Origin: Neurospora intermedia
Taxonomy: Eukaryota > Ascomycota > Sordariomycetes > Sordariales > Sordariaceae
Direction of reading: 5' to 3'
Length of the DNA stretch: 64,000 bases
NCBI GenBank assembly: GCA_037102815.1
Contig: BTPP01000007.1
Location: 1,984,001 to 2,048,000, forward strand
Made by a program: the position numbers and the translations under genes. Numbering within the stretch: the stretch's first letter is position 1; each line of letters opens with the position of its first letter. Below are positions 61,741 through 64,000 of the stretch, piece after piece. Under the pieces are notes generated by a model. That model was not told the origin of the DNA, did no database searches, and worked only from the letters and a program-made list of their open reading frames with translations.

Positions 61741-64000
61741 TAATTGAGGCTAATATCTATACTAATTGTACTATACCCCTTATATTAGGTTCTACTAACG
61801 TTTTTACTAGCGGATATAATAGAATTTAGTAGTAGAATAGTAAAGCGGAAATTAAAGACGGCCAGTAGCTTACAGCGTAATATTACAGTATTTATCAATT
61901 ACTATAGTCGGACTTAATAATGTAAACTTCAATAATATAGAGGAGTTCTATAATTCTTAAAGTGGTAATTAATAAGATACTAGCGGTAATACCCCTAGCG
62001 ATAGCTTTGTAAAGAGCTTTATTATAGTATTAAATAGTAATACTTCTCTCTATAATTGTATTAAGTCCCTTTTCTTTAATTCTAATCCTAATCCTATTCT
62101 TATTCTACGTTTAGATTTCCTATTTACGGATATTTCGACTAATCGAGCGGCGGGCTTTAACGTCCCTACTTTAAATGCCCCTACTAACTAAAATAATAAT
62201 TATAATACTACCCTATATAAGAAAAAGCCTTTTAAACTCTCTAAGTAGGATAAATAGCCTTATGTATTCCTCTTTTACTATAATAAACTTATTAAAATAT
62301 ATAATACCGATATTAAAGCCGGGCTTCGCACCAATTACAATACTATATAGTATAAAATTTTTAATATACTCCCCGATAATAAGTAATTATAATTTAAAGG
62401 GTTCTAAATTAGTAAGACCGCCCGTAGCGAAGAAGACCCTATAGCTTTATTCAATTAAATCCAAATAATTTTCGGTTTATATTAGAATAGGGATATTACC
62501 CTTAATAAATTCTTTCGCTTTTATTAGAAGGATAGAGAACTATTTACGACTTTCTTTACTACCTTCGATAATAAGCTTTTAAAAGCCGGTAATTATAATT
62601 AAGAGAGTTTAGTTAAATTAATATACCTTCGTTATATAATTAATAAGAAATTCTATAATAAATTCTTTTTAATAGACCTCTTAAATAACTACTATACGTA
62701 TATAGCCTAAATGTAGTACTATATTGCCGGTTACGAACGTACGTTTAAATTTAAAGAAAATTACTATAAATATCTTTATAATTAGTAGGGTCGCTCTACC
62801 TAAAATAACGGCTTTTACTTCCCCGCATCCTATACTAATATTCCGAAGCTTAATAACTAATGTTAATAATTTTCTATTCCGCCTTCGAATCTATTTAAGA
62901 ACTATACTACGGATATTAATAGCGACGCTATTATAGGAACTACTCGTATTAGTACGTCTATTAGGGGTCGTAGTAATTAAGAGTAAAACGGTTTAAATTC
63001 ATCTACTTCCCCTAAATATACTAAGTAAGTCTCTAATAAAAAACATTAAAAATATAAGGATAATAATTTATACCTCTATTATTGAACTTCTATTTATTAT
63101 ATAAATAATTATCCCTACTTACTAACAGTTCCTCCGAATAATAATATCCGTATTTAAACTACTATTATAGAAATTCCTCTATTATTAAAAGAGGATAAAG
63201 GGTTAAACTCTACCCCTAAATAGGGAAAAAAATAATTCCGGAGTAAAATTAAGCCCTAGAGCCCTTAAAAGTACTAAATAAAGTAAAAGAATTTAAATCC
63301 AAATTGTAAATAAAAATAGAACCTATATTAATCCTACTTATTATTAACGATTATAATTTATTCTACGCCCTTATTAATAAGGATTACTAGTATTATATTG
63401 CAATTAGTAAGAAGGTTATTAAAAATTTTAATATTCTTATTATTTCTATTAAACTTCGCTATATAAAGGGAGCCTCTACTACTATAGAAGGAACTACTAT
63501 TTAAGGGCTTACTTACTTCCTTACTAAGGTTAATAGATATATATATTTAATATATACGTACGTTGTCCCCCTTTTAAAGTTTCCTATTATCCTAAGTAAA
63601 CCGTAGTTGAAAGTAATAAAAATATACTCCGTCCCTTACAAAAAAAGGATATACTTAGGTATTATAGACTATTAGGTCCTATATATCGGAGGAAAATAGG
63701 TACTAGATATAGACTTTATTAAAAATATTAAATCCGCTATTTATATATTCGTTACTACCTTTGTAAGTTATATTCGCCGTTTACGAAAAGAATTCGGTAA
63801 TAAAGCCGCCGAAGAAACTATATATACAATTAACCTAAAGGATATAGAGAAGGCGCTACAATTAAAAAAGGTCTATACTAAAGAATAATTTAAGAAAATA
63901 ATTCCCTTAATATATTATAACCTCCTCCTATTATAAATGAAAGAGAATATTAATAAACGGAATCCTTATTACCCTAGTATTGACTATCGGATCGAAATTA
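61527..64000 (+). mobile_element. G4: further Ty3/Gypsy element, 5' part, runs off the window
   Basis: An LTR starting tgtcatgggg at 61527 cuts the Plavaka-like relic. Downstream on the + strand comes a gag-like region (about 61800-63000), a zinc-knuckle-like motif (about 63060-63120), a protease region (about 63330-63600) and the start of the reverse transcriptase, recognisable from the conserved leader resembling P-P-x-R-x-x-D-x-x-I-E-L at about 63950-63995. The family differs from E1 and G2/G3 by LTR sequence. The interior is broken by RIP-type stops. The right LTR and target duplication are beyond the window. Confidence 0.75.

Noticed and set aside
61526-61747. 73-codon frame with normal codon composition at 61526
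   Set aside because: It starts one base before the G4 LTR and covers only its GC-rich part. It is open because the LTR escaped RIP, not because it is coding.
1-64000. tRNA, rRNA or telomere-repeat sequences
   Set aside because: I looked for cloverleaf-like segments, conserved rRNA blocks and TTAGGG runs on both strands and saw none. A covariance-model scan would be needed to exclude degraded tRNA relics.

Overview
The window looks like a transposon graveyard from the AT-rich, repeat-induced-point-mutation (RIP) compartment of a filamentous ascomycete (Pezizomycotina). CpA and TpG dinucleotides are almost absent over long stretches, while CpG and CpC remain. Nearly every coding region is riddled with in-frame stops. 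The transposon families are typical of such fungi: Tad-like LINEs, chromodomain Gypsy (chromovirus) LTR elements, a Fot1/pogo DNA transposon, MITEs, and a relic resembling a KDZ/Plavaka-type transposase. I found no intact gene, no tRNA or rRNA and no CRISPR. Most open frames in the window are chance frames inside these relics.

Layout. (1) 1-9748: the 3' part of a LINE (L0, +), split by Gypsy element E1 (1523-9109, -), which itself carries MITE M1 (2438-3040). (2) 9749-10445 plus 20694 to about 22640: an unrecognised coding relic (U1, +), split by full-length LINE L1 (10446-20693, -), which contains Fot1-like element F1 (12738-16047). (3) About 22640-26850: AT-rich tandem repeats, a GC-rich islet with a perfect hairpin, and a long minus-strand Gln/Pro-rich relic (U2) ending in Asn-Arg-Gly-Tyr repeats. 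(4) 26852-35113: chromovirus G2 (+), inserted in a purine-rich tandem repeat. (5) 36373-61526: the Plavaka-like relic (+), split by LINE L3 (37740-60478, -). L3 is split by chromovirus G3 (40726-56520, +), and G3 is split by LINE L2 (44985-51931, +) and MITE M2 (53136-53682). (6) 61527-64000: the start of a further Gypsy element G4 (+), which runs off the window.

Insertion boundaries are anchored by target-site duplications read directly in the sequence: 5 bp for the LTR elements, 14-17 bp for the LINEs, TA for F1 and 8 bp for the MITEs. Two insertions (F1 and G3) are also confirmed by sister LINE copies that carry the uninterrupted site. With nested DNA removed, the three complete LINEs are 6.94-6.95 kb and the two sister chromoviruses 8.26-8.28 kb, which supports the reconstruction.

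The elements form no pathway. What the window offers is an insertion chronology, a record of RIP (including strand asymmetry and spared LTRs), and several relics I cannot name. Domain calls come from reading conserved motifs by eye in mutated sequence. Internal domain limits are approximate, and no database search was possible.
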